Shown piece after piece: positions 27,535 through 37,005 of a DNA stretch of 64,000 bases. Made by a program: the position numbers and the translations under genes. Source of the DNA: Tsukamurella tyrosinosolvens (GTDB taxonomy: Bacteria; Actinomycetota; Actinomycetes; Mycobacteriales; Mycobacteriaceae); assembly GCF_900104775.1 (NCBI RefSeq), contig NZ_FNSA01000003.1, forward strand, positions 2,914,001-2,978,000. Direction: 5' to 3'. Position 1 is the stretch's first letter; every line of letters starts with the position of its first letter. The notes below the pieces were generated by a model. It ran no database searches, was not told the origin of the DNA, and saw nothing but the letters and a program-made list of their open reading frames with translations.

Positions 27535-28269
27535 TCAGCGCACCGCGTCCTTGACCGCGGCCTTGACCAACTGCGTGTGGAAGGTGACCGACAGGGCGGC
27601 CAGCTCGCGCACCAGCTCGGCGGCACGTTCCGCGGCCCCCGCGTCCCCGCCGCGGGCGACGGGGTTGGCGATCTGGGCGATGAGGCCGGCCTCGCGGTCG
27701 GCGGAGGTCTTGAAGGCGCGCAGGTGCCGCGCCTCCAGGCCGTACTCGGCGAGCGCCTTGGCCGCCTGCACCAGCGCGACAGCGTCCTCGTCGAAGAAGC
27801 CCGCCTTGCCGGAGGTGAGCAGCGCCGAGCGCTCCAGCTCCCGCAGGAAGGCCTCGTCCGCCCCGGAACGGGCGAGCAGGTCGGCGCGGCTGATCCGGGT
27901 CTGCCGGCGCGCCGAGAAGTCGGTGGCGGGCGCCGTCTTCGACGACACCGCCGCGAGCGCGCGGGGCGCGCGCGGAGCGGGGCCCTCGACGGCCTCGCCC
28001 CGGTCGTGCGCGTCCAGCTGCTCCTTGATGATCTTCAGCGGCAGGTAGTAGTCGCGCTGCGCGGTGAGCACGTACTTGAGCCGCTCGCAATCCTTCGGCG
28101 AGAACCGCCGGTACCCCGACGGGGACCGGTCCGGCGTGACCAGCCCCTCCGACTCGAGGAATCGGATCTTGGAGATGGTCACGTCCGGGAACTCGTCACG
28201 AAGGCGTTCGAGGACGGCCCCGATCGACATCGCGCTCGGGGCCGCCGATTCCTGGCGTGGGGCCGTCAC
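27535..28269 (-). CDS. ftsR: MerR-family regulator, FtsR (Rv1828)-like
   Basis: A 244-residue MerR protein. The DNA-binding domain (MSIGAVLERLRDEFPDVTIS, RFLESEGLVTPDRSPSGYRRF) is followed by a linker and a helical C-terminal domain. Homologues Rv1828 and corynebacterial FtsR are cytoplasmic regulators; FtsR activates ftsZ. GTG at 28269 lies 5 bases after the garA stop, so the two are co-transcribed. Order gcvH-garA-ftsR-DUF151-resR is that of M. tuberculosis. Confidence 0.88.
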   Translation of the reverse strand: MTAPRQESAAPSAMSIGAVLERLRDEFPDVTISKIRFLESEGLVTPDRSPSGYRRFSPKDCERLKYVLTAQRDYYLPLKIIKEQLDAHDRGEAVEGPAPRAPRALAAVSSKTAPATDFSARRQTRISRADLLARSGADEAFLRELERSALLTSGKAGFFDEDAVALVQAAKALAEYGLEARHLRAFKTSADREAGLIAQIANPVARGGDAGAAERAAELVRELAALSVTFHTQLVKAAVKDAVR

Positions 28270-28274
28270 TGGGG

Positions 28275-28715
28275 TCAGCCGGCCGCCGGGACGAAGAAGA
28301 CCAGGCGGAACTTGCCGATCTGGACCTCGTCGCCGTGCGCGAGCGGCGACGCGTCGACCGGCTCGCGGTTGACGTACGTACCGTTCAGGCTGCCCACGTC
28401 GACGACGGTGAAGCCGCCCTCGACGGAGCGGAACTCCGCGTGGCGACGCGACACGGTCACGTCGTCGAGGAAGATGTCGCTGTCGGGGTGGCGGCCGGCG
28501 GAGGTGGTCTCCTGGTCCAGCAGGAAGCGGGAACCCGCGTTCGGGCCGCGCTTCACCACGAGCAGGGCGGCGCCGGCCGGGAGGTTGTCGAGGCCCTGGA
28601 CGGGCGCATCGTTCTCGGGGCCGCCGGAGGCGTCCATCTCGCGGATGATGTCGGCGCGGAACACCGAAGTGGTCTCAACGGGGGCCGATTCGTTGCCCTT
28701 GTCGTTCTCGCTCAC
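28275..28715 (-). CDS. garA: GarA, FHA-domain regulator of 2-oxoglutarate metabolism
   Basis: A 146-residue protein. The N-terminal phospho-motif ETTSVFRAD (Thr15/Thr16) corresponds to the threonines phosphorylated by PknG/PknB in mycobacterial GarA. The FHA domain occupies about residues 50-146, with GRHPDSDIFLDDVTVSRRHAEF and SLNGTYVN as phosphopeptide-binding loops. Unphosphorylated GarA inhibits 2-oxoglutarate dehydrogenase and NAD-glutamate dehydrogenase and stimulates glutamate synthase. Start is GTG with AAGGAG 4 bases upstream. The pairing with gcvH links it to amino-acid nitrogen metabolism. Confidence 0.95.
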   Translation of the reverse strand: MSENDKGNESAPVETTSVFRADIIREMDASGGPENDAPVQGLDNLPAGAALLVVKRGPNAGSRFLLDQETTSAGRHPDSDIFLDDVTVSRRHAEFRSVEGGFTVVDVGSLNGTYVNREPVDASPLAHGDEVQIGKFRLVFFVPAAG

Positions 28716-28851
28716 ATCGCTCCTTCGTCAGTGATTACTGCACAGGTCTGTAGTTCACGACACCTGATGGACGTAGGGTCCACGGTACCGTGCCCGGCGC
28801 CTCGGAGGCGGCCGGATTCGTCGGCTCTAAAGCCGTTCTAAGGAAAGGCGT

Positions 28852-29256
28852 TCACGCCTCGGCGGTCAGCGCCTTGTACGCGTCGGCGTCGAGCAGCTCG
28901 CCCAGGGCGGCCTCGAGGTCCTCGGGCGACGCCGCCTCGATCTCGACGATCCATCCCTCACCGTACGGATCCGAGTTGATCAGATCGGGGCTGGAGTCGA
29001 GCTCGCCGTTGATCGCGACGACGGTGCCGGACAGCGGCGCGTAGATGTCGGAGACGCTCTTGGTGGACTCCACCTCGGCGAACGAATCACCGGAGGCGAC
29101 CTCGGCGTCGTCCTCGGGCAGCTGCACGAAGACCACGTCACCCAGCTGATCCTGGGCGAAATCGGTGATCCCGATCCGCACCACGGTCTCGCTCTTCTTC
29201 AGCAGCCACTCGTGATCCGGGGTGTACAGCAGTTCTCCGGGGAAGCTGGCACTCAA
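28852..29256 (-). CDS. gcvH: glycine cleavage system H protein
   Basis: A 134-residue lipoyl carrier. The lipoylated lysine is Lys66 in FAEVESTKSVSD, and it begins with LYTPDHEWL. The start is TTG at 29256, supported by AAAGGA 7 bases upstream. It shuttles the aminomethyl group from GcvP (21779-24619) to GcvT. It lies upstream of garA with a 136-base gap containing a small hairpin (28822-28835) and the probable garA promoter, so it may be separately terminated. Confidence 0.95.
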   Translation of the reverse strand: MSASFPGELLYTPDHEWLLKKSETVVRIGITDFAQDQLGDVVFVQLPEDDAEVASGDSFAEVESTKSVSDIYAPLSGTVVAINGELDSSPDLINSDPYGEGWIVEIEAASPEDLEAALGELLDADAYKALTAEA

Positions 29257-29345
29257 CGTGATGTCCTTTCGCGAGGGCTGAGCGGGGCCGCGCAGCGGGT
29301 TACAACTTAGTGGGCGGCATGATGATTGAGCAACACACCCCCCGG

Positions 29346-29972
29346 TTACCGCACCCGGGGCAGGTCACGCACCACCAGCACCGTCTGCCACCAGTAGAGC
29401 GCCAGGGTCCACCAGTACATGCCCAGGCCCCAGATGAGGAACGCCCAGCCCAGGGGGTGCATGACCGCGCCGAGCGTGTTGTCGAAGGTGCCGGCCAGCA
29501 GCATCGGCAGCGCGTACATGAGGGCGAAGGTCGCGGCCTTACCGAGGTACAGCGTCGGCAGCGCGGTGATACCGCGGCTGCGCAGGAAGGGCACGGTCCC
29601 CGCGAGCACCACCTCGCGGCCGATGAGGAGCCCGATCACCCACCACGGGAGGATCCCGCGGATGCCGAAGGCGATCGGGACCGCGATCATGTAGAGCCGA
29701 TCGGCGGCGGGGTCGAGCAGCTCCCCCAGCCGGGTCTGCTGGTCGAGCAGCCGCGCGAGCTTGCCGTCGAGCCAGTCGGTGAACCCCGACACCATGAGCA
29801 CCACCAGCGCCCAGGCGTCGCTGTGCTCGACCAGCAGGAGCCACAGGAACAGCGGCACGCCGAGCAGGCGCAGCACGCTGAGCGCGTTGGGCACGTTGAG
29901 CGGGCTCGGGGGCGCGCCCGGGGTCGACGGTGCCCCGCCGGCCTCGGGTGCGGATCCCCCGGTCTCGTTCAC
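29346..29972 (-). CDS. CDP-alcohol phosphatidyltransferase, PgsA2 (Rv1822)-like
   Basis: A 208-residue membrane enzyme with about five membrane segments. The signature D-x2-D-G-x2-A-R-x8-G-x3-D-x3-D is visible as DWLDGKLARLLDQQTRLGEL followed by LDPAADR. The family uses CDP-diacylglycerol to make phosphatidylglycerol-phosphate, cardiolipin or phosphatidylinositol; the exact alcohol is not certain. Its GTG start lies 7 bases after the secA2 stop, as in the Rv1821-Rv1822 order. Confidence 0.85.
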   Translation of the reverse strand: MNETGGSAPEAGGAPSTPGAPPSPLNVPNALSVLRLLGVPLFLWLLLVEHSDAWALVVLMVSGFTDWLDGKLARLLDQQTRLGELLDPAADRLYMIAVPIAFGIRGILPWWVIGLLIGREVVLAGTVPFLRSRGITALPTLYLGKAATFALMYALPMLLAGTFDNTLGAVMHPLGWAFLIWGLGMYWWTLALYWWQTVLVVRDLPRVR

Positions 29973-29979
29973 GTCCCGC

Positions 29980-32286
29980 TCAGATCATCCCGAACATGTT
30001 CGCCATGCCCTTCGTGGCGAACGGGTTGTCGTGGACCATGTAGGTCCAGGTGAGCGTGTTGCGGCCGAGGTCGGCACCGTCGAGATCGATCCCGTCCGCG
30101 GTGATCTCGGCCTCCCGCAGCGTCTCGCGGGCCCGGCTCACGGCCTCCTCCGGCAGCTTGCGGAACTCCTCGATCACGAGGCGGTGGAACTCATCGAGCG
30201 GCGACTGCCGGCCCAGCGCACGCAGGTGGATCGTGGTCTGCACCTCGGAGACGAACGCCAGGTGCTCGGCCCACGCGCGGTCGAGGTGGTACAGGAACGC
30301 CTCGCGGGCCGCCTGCTCCAGGACGTCGTCCTCGATGCCCGCCTCGCGCAGCTCCGCGAGCCGCTCGGGCTCCAGCTCCGCGAAGTCCTCCAGCGGTCGC
30401 TCGGTGGTCAGCAGGGTGTGCCGCCGCGCCATCACCAGGTCGCGCTGCTGGTTGACCAGCTGGTTGTAGCGCCAGGTGTTGGCGTGGGTCTCGAGCATGC
30501 CGCCCTCCGCGACGCGCTGCGCAGAGTCGAGCATGTCGGCCGCCTTGCCGCGCGGGAACTCGCCCGTCTCGGGATCGGCGCCGCCCGGCGGGCGCTTCAG
30601 CGGCAGGTGCCGCTCCACGATCGGGTCCTCGACGGACGCGAAGATCACCGACGTGCCCGGGTCGCCCTGGCGGCCGGCGCGGCCGCGCAGCTGCTGGTCG
30701 AGGCGCTCGGTGTCGTGCAGGCCGGTGCCCACGACGGCGAGGCCGCCGAGCTCGGCCACCTCGTCGTGCTCGGGGCTCTCGTCGCCGGCGTCGTGGCCGC
30801 CGAGCTTGATGTCGGTGCCGCGGCCCGCCATCTGGGTGGAGACGGTGACCGCGCCCTTGGTGCCGGCATCGGCGATGATCCGGGCCTCGTCGGCGTCGTT
30901 CTTGGCGTTGAGGACCGTCGCGATCACGCCCGAGATCTTGAGCATGTGCGCGAGCTCCTCGGACTCCGCCACGTCGTGGGTGCCGATCAGCACCGGCTGG
31001 CCGGTCTCGTGCACCTCGCGCACGTAGTCGACGATCCCCGCGACCTTGTTGCCCTTGTTGTCGTAGACGCGCATGGGCTGGTCGACGCGGATGTTCGGCG
31101 TGTTCGGCGGGATCTGCGAGACGCCCAGGTCGTAGAACTGGCGCAGCTGTTCGCCGGCCGCGATCGCGGTGCCGGTCATGCCGCACACCAGCGCGTAGCG
31201 CTGGAGCAGGGCCTGCACCGTGATGGTGTCGATGACCTCACCCGAGTCGGTCTGCGAGAGCCCCTCCTTGGCCTCGACGGCCGCCTGCAGGCCGTCCGGC
31301 CAGCGCTGCAGCTCGGCGACGCGCCCACGGGAGGAGTTGATGAGCTTCACCTGGCCGTCGCGCACGATGTAGTGCACGTCGCGCTCGACCAGGGCGTAGG
31401 CGTGCAGCGCGATGTTGACCTGCGGCAGCGTCGAAGCGACGTGCGCGTCGGAGTACAGGTCGATGCCGCCGAGCTCCTCCTCGACCAGCTTCGCGCCGTC
31501 GTCGGTGAGGAAGGCGGACTTGCCGTCCGCGTCGATCTCGTAGTGCTTGCCCTCGCGCAGCCGGGCAACGACCTCCATGATCGCGGCCTGCGGCACGTCG
31601 CCCTTCACGGAACCCGCGAGCACGAGCGGGATCAGCGCCTCGTCGACCAGCACCGAGTCGGCCTCGTCGACGATCGCCACGTCGGGCTTCGGGGACAGCA
31701 GGTCCTCGGCGCGGGTGGCGAGCTGGTCGCGCAGCACGTCGAAGCCGATCTCGTTCACCGAGCCGTAGACGACGTCCTTGGCGTACGCCTCGCGCCGCTC
31801 CTCGCGGGTGGAGGACTCCGCCACGTAGCCGACGGTGACGTCGAGCAGGTCGAAGAAGGGCTTCATCCACTCGGCGTCGCGCCGCGCGAGGTAGTCGTTC
31901 GGCGAGATCACGTGCACGGACCGGCCGGCGAGGGCCATGCCCGCGGCGGCGACGGCCCCGGCGAGGGTCTTGCCCTCGCCGGTGGCCATCTCGACCACGT
32001 CGCCCTCGAGCAGCCGGTCGGCGCCCTGCAACTGGACGTCGAACGGGCGCAGGCCCAGGGCGCGGTCGGCACCCTCCCGGGCGATCGCGATGAACTTCGC
32101 GCGATCGTCCGACTTGGCGGCGTAGACGTCCAGCGCCAGCGCGGCATCGGGGAACTCGTCGTCGGAGAGCCCCTGCGCCCACTCGTCGAATGCGGCGGAC
32201 TGCTCGATCTGCGCGACGGACCGGGACTGGTTCCGTGTGCTCTGCGCGCCGAGCACCTTCCACATCTTGTTGCTGAACCTGCCCAC
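29980..32286 (-). CDS. secA2: accessory preprotein translocase ATPase SecA2
   Basis: A 768-residue SecA paralogue. Walker A lies in [17 protein letters not shown]-like motif [15 protein letters not shown] follows, and [11 protein letters not shown] is the motor motif. It lacks the long C-terminal zinc-binding tail of SecA1, and its length fits SecA2. In mycobacteria SecA2 exports a subset of proteins with SecYEG. GTG at 32286 is supported by GGAGG 4 bases upstream. Synteny with gcvH-garA confirms the assignment. Confidence 0.95.
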   Translation of the reverse strand: MGRFSNKMWKVLGAQSTRNQSRSVAQIEQSAAFDEWAQGLSDDEFPDAALALDVYAAKSDDRAKFIAIAREGADRALGLRPFDVQLQGADRLLEGDVVEMATGEGKTLAGAVAAAGMALAGRSVHVISPNDYLARRDAEWMKPFFDLLDVTVGYVAESSTREERREAYAKDVVYGSVNEIGFDVLRDQLATRAEDLLSPKPDVAIVDEADSVLVDEALIPLVLAGSVKGDVPQAAIMEVVARLREGKHYEIDADGKSAFLTDDGAKLVEEELGGIDLYSDAHVASTLPQVNIALHAYALVERDVHYIVRDGQVKLINSSRGRVAELQRWPDGLQAAVEAKEGLSQTDSGEVIDTITVQALLQRYALVCGMTGTAIAAGEQLRQFYDLGVSQIPPNTPNIRVDQPMRVYDNKGNKVAGIVDYVREVHETGQPVLIGTHDVAESEELAHMLKISGVIATVLNAKNDADEARIIADAGTKGAVTVSTQMAGRGTDIKLGGHDAGDESPEHDEVAELGGLAVVGTGLHDTERLDQQLRGRAGRQGDPGTSVIFASVEDPIVERHLPLKRPPGGADPETGEFPRGKAADMLDSAQRVAEGGMLETHANTWRYNQLVNQQRDLVMARRHTLLTTERPLEDFAELEPERLAELREAGIEDDVLEQAAREAFLYHLDRAWAEHLAFVSEVQTTIHLRALGRQSPLDEFHRLVIEEFRKLPEEAVSRARETLREAEITADGIDLDGADLGRNTLTWTYMVHDNPFATKGMANMFGMI

Positions 32287-32354
32287 CGGACCTCCGCACT
32301 ACATCACGCACTGTGAATCACTCGACCGCTTGCGCAGTCGAGACTACCGGTGCG

Positions 32355-33836
32355 TCAGAGTGCCGCGAAGTACGCCGTGGAGAAGCCGACCGAGCCGAGC
32401 GCGATGCGGTACATGTCGCGGTTGACGTTCTCGATCGTGTCGCGCGGGCTGTGGTAGTTCGGGTCGAAGATGTCGCCGACGGTGCCGCCCCACTGGCGCT
32501 GCTGCTCCTCGGTCTTCTTGCCGTCGGCGCCCGTGTCCATGCCGCCGGAGGCGATGCCGACCTCCTTGAAGGGGCCGTAGTCCGAGCGGCCGTCGAAGGC
32601 GGAGGCCTCGACCGGCACGTTGCGCCACGCGAAGTAGTTCCGGAAGACCTGCTCGATCACGCCGGAACCAGCGGGACCGGCGCCACCGTCGAGCTTGGAG
32701 GAGCCGTCGCCGTCGAAGGTGAAGTAGCCGCCGTTGGGCGAGCCGAGCATGTCGAAGTTGAGGTAGCGCTTGATCTTCGCGGCCTGATCCTCGCCCAGCT
32801 CCGAGACGTAGTGCTCCGAGCCGACGAGGCCCTCCTCCTCGGCGCCCCACAGCGCGAAGCGGACCTTGTTCTTGACGTCGGCGCCCGCGCCGAGCTTGGC
32901 GGCGGTCTCCAGGACCGCGGCGGAGCCGGTGCCGTTGTCGTTGATGCCGGGGCCCTCGGTGACGCCGTCGAGGTGCGCGCCGACCATCTGGACGTTGGCG
33001 TCGTCGCCCTTCGTGGTCTCCGCGAGGATGTTCCAGGTCTTGGCCTTCTCCGTCTTCGCGTCGACGGTGAGCGTGAGGTCCTGGCCGTCGGCGATCGGGG
33101 CGTCCTGCGCGACGCCCACGACGGCGATGGAGGCACCGTCGTCGAGGCCGAGCGTGCCGCCCTTCCAGTCCCCCGCCTGGTTGTTCGTGATGACGAGTGC
33201 CTTCACGCCCTTCGCGGCGGCGGCCTTGTACTTCTCCCCGAAGGTGCATTTGCCGCGCTGCACCACGGCGATGGAGCCCTCGGTGACCTTCTCCAGGTCG
33301 GCGGCGGAGCAGCCCTGCGTGCCCGTGACGACGGCCTTGGCGGTGACGGTGCCCTGCGTGGCGCCCGAGAAGGACAGCGCTGCGGCCTTCACCGGCGCGC
33401 CGGCAGCCTGCACGTCGACCTTCGACGCGGACCAGACGGCCGTGGAGAACTCCTGGCGCACCGGGTTGTAGCCGGCCTCGCGCAGTACTTTCTCGGCGTA
33501 CTCGACGCTCTGCTCGTAGCCGGGCGACCCCAGGGCGCGGTTACCGCCGTTGCGGTTCGCGATGTCCTGGAAGGCCTCCAGGTGCTTGACGGCACCGTCG
33601 AGGGTGACGGCGTCGGCGAGCGCGCGGGCCTTCTCCGTCGCGCCGGCGTCGTCGGCGGCGCCCGCGGGGGCGGGGCGGTCGACGCTGCTGGGCGCGGCCT
33701 TCGAGGACGACCCGGCGGCCGTGCTCGACGACGCCGCATCGTCGCCGGACGAGCCGCAGCCGGCCGCGACGAGGCTCACGGCCGCCAGCACGCTGACGAC
33801 CCGGACGGTGGTGGACTTCTTTCGCCTGTGCAACAT
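32355..33836 (-). CDS. M28-family aminopeptidase lipoprotein with PA domain (LpqL-like)
   Basis: About 493 residues. A signal peptide with lipobox VAAGC is followed by a Ser/Ala-rich linker. A PA domain (VQRGKCTFGEKYKAAAAKG) is inserted ahead of the peptidase M28 zinc-binding residues: His in MVGAHLDGV, Asp in GINDNGTGSAA, Glu-Glu in WGAEEEGLVGS, Asp in NFDMLGSPN and His in YHSPRDT. It probably removes N-terminal residues from extracellular peptides. Start uncertain: ATG 33836 follows TCTAAT by 7 bases; ATG 33845 adds three residues. It precedes secA2 on the same strand. Confidence 0.87.
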   Translation of the reverse strand: MLHRRKKSTTVRVVSVLAAVSLVAAGCGSSGDDAASSSTAAGSSSKAAPSSVDRPAPAGAADDAGATEKARALADAVTLDGAVKHLEAFQDIANRNGGNRALGSPGYEQSVEYAEKVLREAGYNPVRQEFSTAVWSASKVDVQAAGAPVKAAALSFSGATQGTVTAKAVVTGTQGCSAADLEKVTEGSIAVVQRGKCTFGEKYKAAAAKGVKALVITNNQAGDWKGGTLGLDDGASIAVVGVAQDAPIADGQDLTLTVDAKTEKAKTWNILAETTKGDDANVQMVGAHLDGVTEGPGINDNGTGSAAVLETAAKLGAGADVKNKVRFALWGAEEEGLVGSEHYVSELGEDQAAKIKRYLNFDMLGSPNGGYFTFDGDGSSKLDGGAGPAGSGVIEQVFRNYFAWRNVPVEASAFDGRSDYGPFKEVGIASGGMDTGADGKKTEEQQRQWGGTVGDIFDPNYHSPRDTIENVNRDMYRIALGSVGFSTAYFAAL

Positions 33837-33873
33837 GCTCCCCATTAGATACACAACGGGGGACGATTGCGGG

Positions 33874-34335
33874 GTGAACGAGCACACTTATTCGGTCGAC
33901 ATCGAATGGTCGTCGCCGGAGGGCACCGCCGACTACCGCTCCTACCCGCGCGAACACCGGCTCAGCTCCGCCGCGGAGGCGTCGATCGACGCCTCGGCCG
34001 ATCCGCACTTCCGGGGCGACCCCGCGCTGTGGAACCCCGAGCAACTCCTCGTCGCAGCGGCGGCGAACTGCCACATGCTCTCGTACCTGGCGCTGTGCGC
34101 GCGGCATGGCGTCGTGGTCGTCGACTACGTGGACGCCGCCGTCGGCACCATGGTCGAGACGCCCGGCGCGGGCGGAAGATTCACCGGGATCGAGCTGCAC
34201 CCGCGGGTGGTGCTGGCGCCGGGCTCGGACGCCGGGCTCGCCCGGTCGCTGCACCACGAAGCCGGGGAGCAGTGCTACATCGCGGCGTCGCTGAACTGCC
34301 CGGTGACGCACGCTCCGGAGATCGTTCCCGGCTAG
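33874..34335 (+). CDS. OsmC family peroxiredoxin-like protein
   Basis: A 153-residue OsmC/YhfA-type protein. The first redox cysteine is in LLVAAAANCHMLSYLALCA and the second in SLNCPVTHAPEI. The family reduces organic hydroperoxides or acts in osmotic-stress response. GTG at 33874 is only 37 bases from the divergent M28 start, so the two promoters must overlap. GGGGGA lies about 10 bases upstream of the start. It ends 10 bases from the convergent hydrolase gene. Confidence 0.85.
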   Translation: MNEHTYSVDIEWSSPEGTADYRSYPREHRLSSAAEASIDASADPHFRGDPALWNPEQLLVAAAANCHMLSYLALCARHGVVVVDYVDAAVGTMVETPGAGGRFTGIELHPRVVLAPGSDAGLARSLHHEAGEQCYIAASLNCPVTHAPEIVPG

Positions 34336-34344
34336 CGCGCCGGG

Positions 34345-35178
34345 TCAGGTCGCGTCGAAGTGCTCGAGCAGCAGGGTCGTGATCGCCTCCGGCGCCTGTT
34401 CGGGCGCCCAGTGCGAGACGTCCTCGAGCATCTCGAACCGGTAGGGCCCGCTGCAGTGCGCGGCGGTCCCGAGCGCGGCGACGTCGCCGAACGCCGCGTC
34501 CTCGGTCGGCCAGACGTACAGGACCGGGGTGTCGACGGTGCCGAGCGCCGCGGGCGGGCGCCCGCTGCGGTACCAGTTCAGGGCCGCCGTCAGGGCGCCC
34601 GGCTCCTGCAGGCGCTGGATGTAGTCGTCGGCGGCGTCCCGGGGTACGTCGCGCCCGAAGATCTGCCGCAGCGCGCGGGCGTCGTCGGCGAGCATGGCCC
34701 TCTCGGTGGCCGGGGTCGCGCGCCATTCGGTCATGTACCGCGAGCGGTTCGCCTGGTCCTCGTCGGTCTTCAGCGCGACGGCGAGGGCGGCCGGGTGCGG
34801 CGTGGAGACGACCGCGAGCGACCGCAGGCGGTCCGGGTGGTCGGTGGCGGTCCACCAGGCGACGGCGCCGCCCCAGTCGTGCCCGACGAGGTCGAACCGC
34901 TCCCAGCCGAGGGCGTCGGCGATCGCCACGACGTCGGCCACCAGCTCGGAGATCCCGTACTCGGCGGGACGCTCGGGGCGCACGCCGGGCGAGTAGCCGC
35001 GCTGGTCGACGGCGACGGCACGGAATCCCCTCTCCCCCAACGCCGCGACCTGGTATCGCCAGGCGATCGCGGCCTCGGGGAAGCCGTGCAGGAGCAGCAC
35101 GGGGCGTCCGTCCTCCGGGCCGGCGGCGATCGCGTCGAAGGAGCCCGCGGCGGTGGGGATGCTGAGGTGTTCGGTCAC
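34345..35178 (-). CDS. alpha/beta hydrolase, epoxide hydrolase-like
   Basis: A 277-residue alpha/beta hydrolase. The oxyanion motif is HGFPEA. The nucleophile elbow is GHDWGG with Asp as nucleophile, as in epoxide hydrolases and haloalkane dehalogenases. The acid is probably in WPTEDAAFG and the catalytic His in DVSHWAPEQAPE. GTG at 35178 was chosen because TACCGT precedes it by 7 bases. Substrate unknown. Confidence 0.85.
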   Translation of the reverse strand: MTEHLSIPTAAGSFDAIAAGPEDGRPVLLLHGFPEAAIAWRYQVAALGERGFRAVAVDQRGYSPGVRPERPAEYGISELVADVVAIADALGWERFDLVGHDWGGAVAWWTATDHPDRLRSLAVVSTPHPAALAVALKTDEDQANRSRYMTEWRATPATERAMLADDARALRQIFGRDVPRDAADDYIQRLQEPGALTAALNWYRSGRPPAALGTVDTPVLYVWPTEDAAFGDVAALGTAAHCSGPYRFEMLEDVSHWAPEQAPEAITTLLLEHFDAT

Positions 35179-35185
35179 GGATGTC

Positions 35186-35224
35186 ACGGTAGGCCACGTG
35201 CCTGTCGGTGGCCCGTGCCAGAGT
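35186..35224. promoter_or_regulatory. divergent leaderless promoters
   Basis: TACCGT (minus, 35186-35191) serves GTG 35178, and CAGAGT (plus, 35219-35224) stands 6 bases before ATG 35231. The two -10 boxes are 27 bases apart, so their upstream regions overlap. Confidence 0.5.
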
Positions 35225-35230
35225 GGCGCC

Positions 35231-35800
35231 ATGACCGAACTCAGCACGCTCTCCCCCGCCGATCGCCACCGCGCGGCGGCGGCCACCTTCGCCGGCGTCG
35301 CCGGTGCCATCACCGATTGGGACGCCCAGACCCCCGTCCCCGAATGGAAGGCCCGCGAGGTGGTCGGCCACCTCGTCGAATGGCTCCCCGGGTTCCTCGC
35401 GATGAACGGCGTGGAACTGCCCGGCGCGCCGTCGGACGCGGCGGAGCCGGCAGCGGCTTTCGGCCAGCTCACGGAGGCGGTGCAGGCGCTGCTCGACGCG
35501 CCGGACGCCTCGCGCGTGCTCACCACGCAGATGTTCGGGGAGAAGCAGCTCGACGCGCTGGTCGACCAGTTCTACACCGCCGACGTCTTCATGCACTCCT
35601 GGGACCTGGGCCGCTCGAACGGCATCACCCCGGACCTCGACCCGGCCTACGCGAAGGCGCTGCACGCCGGCCTCGAGTCGATGGGACCGATGCTGCAGGA
35701 GTCGGGCCAGTTCGGCACCCCGATCCCGGTACCGGAGGGGACCGACGAGGTCACCTCCCTGATGGCGTTCATCGGCCGGGATCCGTCGTTCGGCAAGTGA
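35231..35800 (+). CDS. TIGR03086-type protein, DinB/maleylpyruvate isomerase N-terminal fold
   Basis: A 189-residue protein of the mycothiol maleylpyruvate isomerase N-terminal/TIGR03086 group: LVEWLPGFLAMNGV, then QFYTADVFMHSWDLGRSNG near the C-terminus. The His in GHLVEW and in FMHSWDL are the usual metal-site candidates, with an acidic partner in between. Members may be mycothiol-dependent transferases or isomerases; substrate unknown. Divergent from the hydrolase gene. Confidence 0.75.
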   Translation: MTELSTLSPADRHRAAAATFAGVAGAITDWDAQTPVPEWKAREVVGHLVEWLPGFLAMNGVELPGAPSDAAEPAAAFGQLTEAVQALLDAPDASRVLTTQMFGEKQLDALVDQFYTADVFMHSWDLGRSNGITPDLDPAYAKALHAGLESMGPMLQESGQFGTPIPVPEGTDEVTSLMAFIGRDPSFGK

Positions 35801-35804
35801 CAAG

Positions 35805-35833
35805 CGGGGGCGCGGAGCTCGGCGCCGCCCCCG
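35805..35833. terminator. hairpin between convergent genes
   Basis: CGGGGGCG (35805-35812) pairs with CGCCCCCG (35826-35833) between the stop codons at 35800 and 35837. Confidence 0.6.
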
Positions 35834-35836
35834 TCC

Positions 35837-36505
35837 TCACTTCGTGATCTGCAGCCCCGACAGGATCGCCTGCGAGTCGCGGCGGTAGGTCGGGTCGTCG
35901 GGCATCTTGGACTGCACGGTGACGGTGACCGACCAGAGGTTCGCGCCGTCGGGGATGGAGACCGCCACCGTCGTGGACCGGTGGTTCGGCGTGCTACCCG
36001 GCATCGTGTAGGTGACGGTGGTGCTCGGGTAGCCGCACAAGGTGCCGGGCACGGGCTGTAGGCCGGTCACTTTGAGGCCCTGTCGCAGCGAATCGACCTG
36101 CGAGTCTAGCGCCTGCTGCGGCGTCATGCCCTTGGCGTTCTCGAGCGTGATGACAGCGTTGGCGGCGAACGCGTCGGTGACCAGATCCTTGTTCACGATG
36201 GCGCCGCGGATCACGTCGGAGTCCTGGGAGGTCTCCCGCTCCCAGCCTGCGGGCTGCGGCAGCCCGAGCGTGGGCTCGCCGGCCGCCTTCGTCGGGAGCG
36301 TCAGCACGCGGCCGGACACCGCGGTGCAGTTCCCCGCGCTGGCGGCCGTCGAGGTCGCGGAGGTCTGCGCCGCCGAGGCGGTGGCGGACGTGCCCTCGGC
36401 CACCGGATCGCCGCCCGTGGACTGCGAGCAACCGGTCACGCCGAGGACCACTGCCGCCGGCACCGCGAACGCAGTGGCGACCTTCTTCACACGCCGATTC
36501 GTCAT
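35837..36505 (-). CDS. LpqN/LpqT family lipoprotein
   Basis: A 222-residue lipoprotein with lipobox GVTGC (Cys26), a Thr/Ser/Ala linker to about residue 55, and an Lpp-LpqN domain (LGLPQPAGWER, PGSTPNHRSTTVAVS, DSQAILSGLQI). Two further cysteines (NCTAV, LCGYP) could form a disulfide. Family members bind trehalose-ester precursors or interact with MmpL3 in mycobacteria. ATG at 36505 is supported by TACCGT 7 bases upstream (36513-36518), a leaderless signal. Confidence 0.82.
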   Translation of the reverse strand: MTNRRVKKVATAFAVPAAVVLGVTGCSQSTGGDPVAEGTSATASAAQTSATSTAASAGNCTAVSGRVLTLPTKAAGEPTLGLPQPAGWERETSQDSDVIRGAIVNKDLVTDAFAANAVITLENAKGMTPQQALDSQVDSLRQGLKVTGLQPVPGTLCGYPSTTVTYTMPGSTPNHRSTTVAVSIPDGANLWSVTVTVQSKMPDDPTYRRDSQAILSGLQITK

Positions 36506-36557
36506 GTGCGGAACGGTAGCCCGCGCGCCGCGTTGAGAGGCGGGATTCGGCGATGCG

Positions 36558-36998
36558 TCAGCGCGGGGTCAGGACCACCACGGGGATGTCGCGCTCGGTG
36601 CGCTTCTGGTAGCCCTCGTAGCCGCTGTAGGCCTTGGTGATCTGCGGCCAGAGCCCCGCCTTCTCGTCGGCGGTGGCGGCCTTGGCCGTCCACTGGCTGG
36701 TCACCTCGTCCACCGTGATCTCCACGTCGGGGTTCGCCGCGAGGTTCTTGAACCAGTCCGGGTTGTCCGAGTGCCCGCCCTTGGACGCGACCACCACGAC
36801 GCGGTCGGGCCCGTAGATCGGTGCCGTGAGCATCGTCGAGCGTCGCTGGCCGGACTTGCGGCCGATCGTGTGCAGTTCCAGGGTCTGCATGCCGAGCACG
36901 CGCTTGGGGAAGCGGCCGCCCGTGATCGCGAGCAGGGCGCGGTGCCCGTTCTCGAGGCCCCACGCGCCGAGCTCCGTCACCTTGTCAGAAAGACTCAT
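36558..36998 (-). CDS. nitroreductase/deazaflavin (F420)-dependent oxidoreductase family protein
   Basis: A 146-residue protein of the DDN/FGD-like split-barrel family: LHTIGRKSGQRRSTMLTA is the conserved cofactor-binding stretch, followed by VVVASKGGHSDNPDWFKNL and VVVLTPR at the C-terminus. These enzymes use F420H2 to reduce quinones or nitro compounds. ATG at 36998 was chosen; CATGAT stands 6 bases upstream. The upstream flavodoxin-fold gene ends 8 bases before this start, so the two are co-transcribed. Confidence 0.85.
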   Translation of the reverse strand: MSLSDKVTELGAWGLENGHRALLAITGGRFPKRVLGMQTLELHTIGRKSGQRRSTMLTAPIYGPDRVVVVASKGGHSDNPDWFKNLAANPDVEITVDEVTSQWTAKAATADEKAGLWPQITKAYSGYEGYQKRTERDIPVVVLTPR

Positions 36999-37005
36999 GC
37001 GTTCA

